A stretch of DNA of 64,000 bases from Opitutaceae bacterium EW11 (GTDB taxonomy: Bacteria; Verrucomicrobiota; Verrucomicrobiia; Opitutales; Opitutaceae), in contig QAYY01000011.1 in the NCBI GenBank assembly GCA_003054665.1, positions 698,838 to 762,837 on the forward strand, read 5' to 3'. This document shows positions 63,910-64,000 of this stretch, piece after piece. Position 1 is the first letter of the stretch. Every line of letters starts with the position of its first letter. The notes under the pieces were generated by a model. That model ran no database searches, was not told the origin of the DNA, and saw only the letters and a program-made list of their open reading frames with translations. Position numbers and translations under genes: made by a program.

Positions 63910-64000
63910 ATGATAGAGCTAACGATGAAGGGGTATCGGCTCCTGAGGGTGCACAGCAAACCTGAGGTGCTGATGGAAGTGGAACTAGAGCAGCAGCCCG
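63910..64000 (+). CDS. Partial open frame at the right edge
   Basis: From ATG 63910 a frame stays open to the end of the window (30 codons: MIELTMKGYRLLRVHSKPEV then LMEVELEQQP). No recognisable family and no Shine-Dalgarno site. Coding status is uncertain; its nearness to the REP-like repeat makes a mobile-element fragment possible. Confidence 0.2.
   Translation, partial: MIELTMKGYRLLRVHSKPEVLMEVELEQQP

Overview
The window looks like a chromosomal segment of a high-GC Verrucomicrobiota bacterium, most likely of the family Opitutaceae. The support is a PEP-CTERM surface protein, a 51-residue small basic protein of a type found in Verrucomicrobia and Chlamydiae, duplicated C-terminal modules typical of Opitutaceae secreted proteins, weak Shine-Dalgarno sites, and a pectin/plant-sugar flavour in the secreted enzymes. 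No rRNA, tRNA, CRISPR array, prophage or intact insertion sequence was seen. Lineage is inferred from protein character, not from a marker-gene search.

Layout. 1-9.2 kb: housekeeping and mixed genes (start of a probable GreA-fusion protein, rsmB, a lipid-anchored aspartyl protease with PDZ domain, MFS exporter, glycosyltransferase, methyltransferase, rmuC). 9.4-12.5 kb: secreted aldose 1-epimerase and a sodium/sugar symporter. 13.9-21.4 kb: a complete moxR-DUF58-batA-batB/C-batD operon. 21.4-25.7 kb: a stand-alone GGQ rescue factor, a small lipoprotein, a MOSC protein and a large membrane protein. 25.9-34.1 kb: sugar-nucleotide and glycosyltransferase genes for a cell-surface glycan (aminotransferase, three GT2 enzymes, rfbA, rfbB, a plant-type epimerase/reductase-like gene, a paratose-epimerase-like gene). 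34.2-38.8 kb: coaC-like gene, SRP RNA, dnaX and leuA. 39.8-41.9 kb: gmd and fcl for GDP-L-fucose. 42.1-47.4 kb: carboxyltransferase, prfB (with its programmed frameshift) and two acyltransferase-3 paralogues. 47.6-53.7 kb: eno, ankyrin protein, receiver protein, trmL, thrH, smpB, rpoZ, cutA and the small basic protein. 53.7-64 kb: DedA protein, secreted arabinofuranosidase-like enzyme, secreted rhamnogalacturonan acetylesterase-like enzyme, a giant hybrid sensor kinase and a PEP-CTERM protein, ending in a REP-like inverted repeat.

How the genes fit together. Glycan synthesis is the main accessory theme: rhamnose-type and fucose-type nucleotide sugars, glycosyltransferases and O-acyltransferases point to exopolysaccharide or O-antigen. 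The 54.6-62.7 kb block (arabinofuranosidase-like, acetylesterase-like, propeller-type hybrid sensor kinase) looks like a small pectin side-chain utilisation locus with its own sensor.

The most notable signals are a ten-adenine tract at the end of dnaX that sits directly before a stop codon and is followed by a 136-codon open frame in -1 (a probable tau/gamma slippage switch); an rfbA-rfbB unit without rfbC that instead carries a gene resembling the bifunctional plant/mimivirus rhamnose epimerase-reductase; a possible leucine leader peptide and hairpins upstream of leuA; and a sensor kinase with a Glu-substituted pseudo-receiver and no DNA-binding output.
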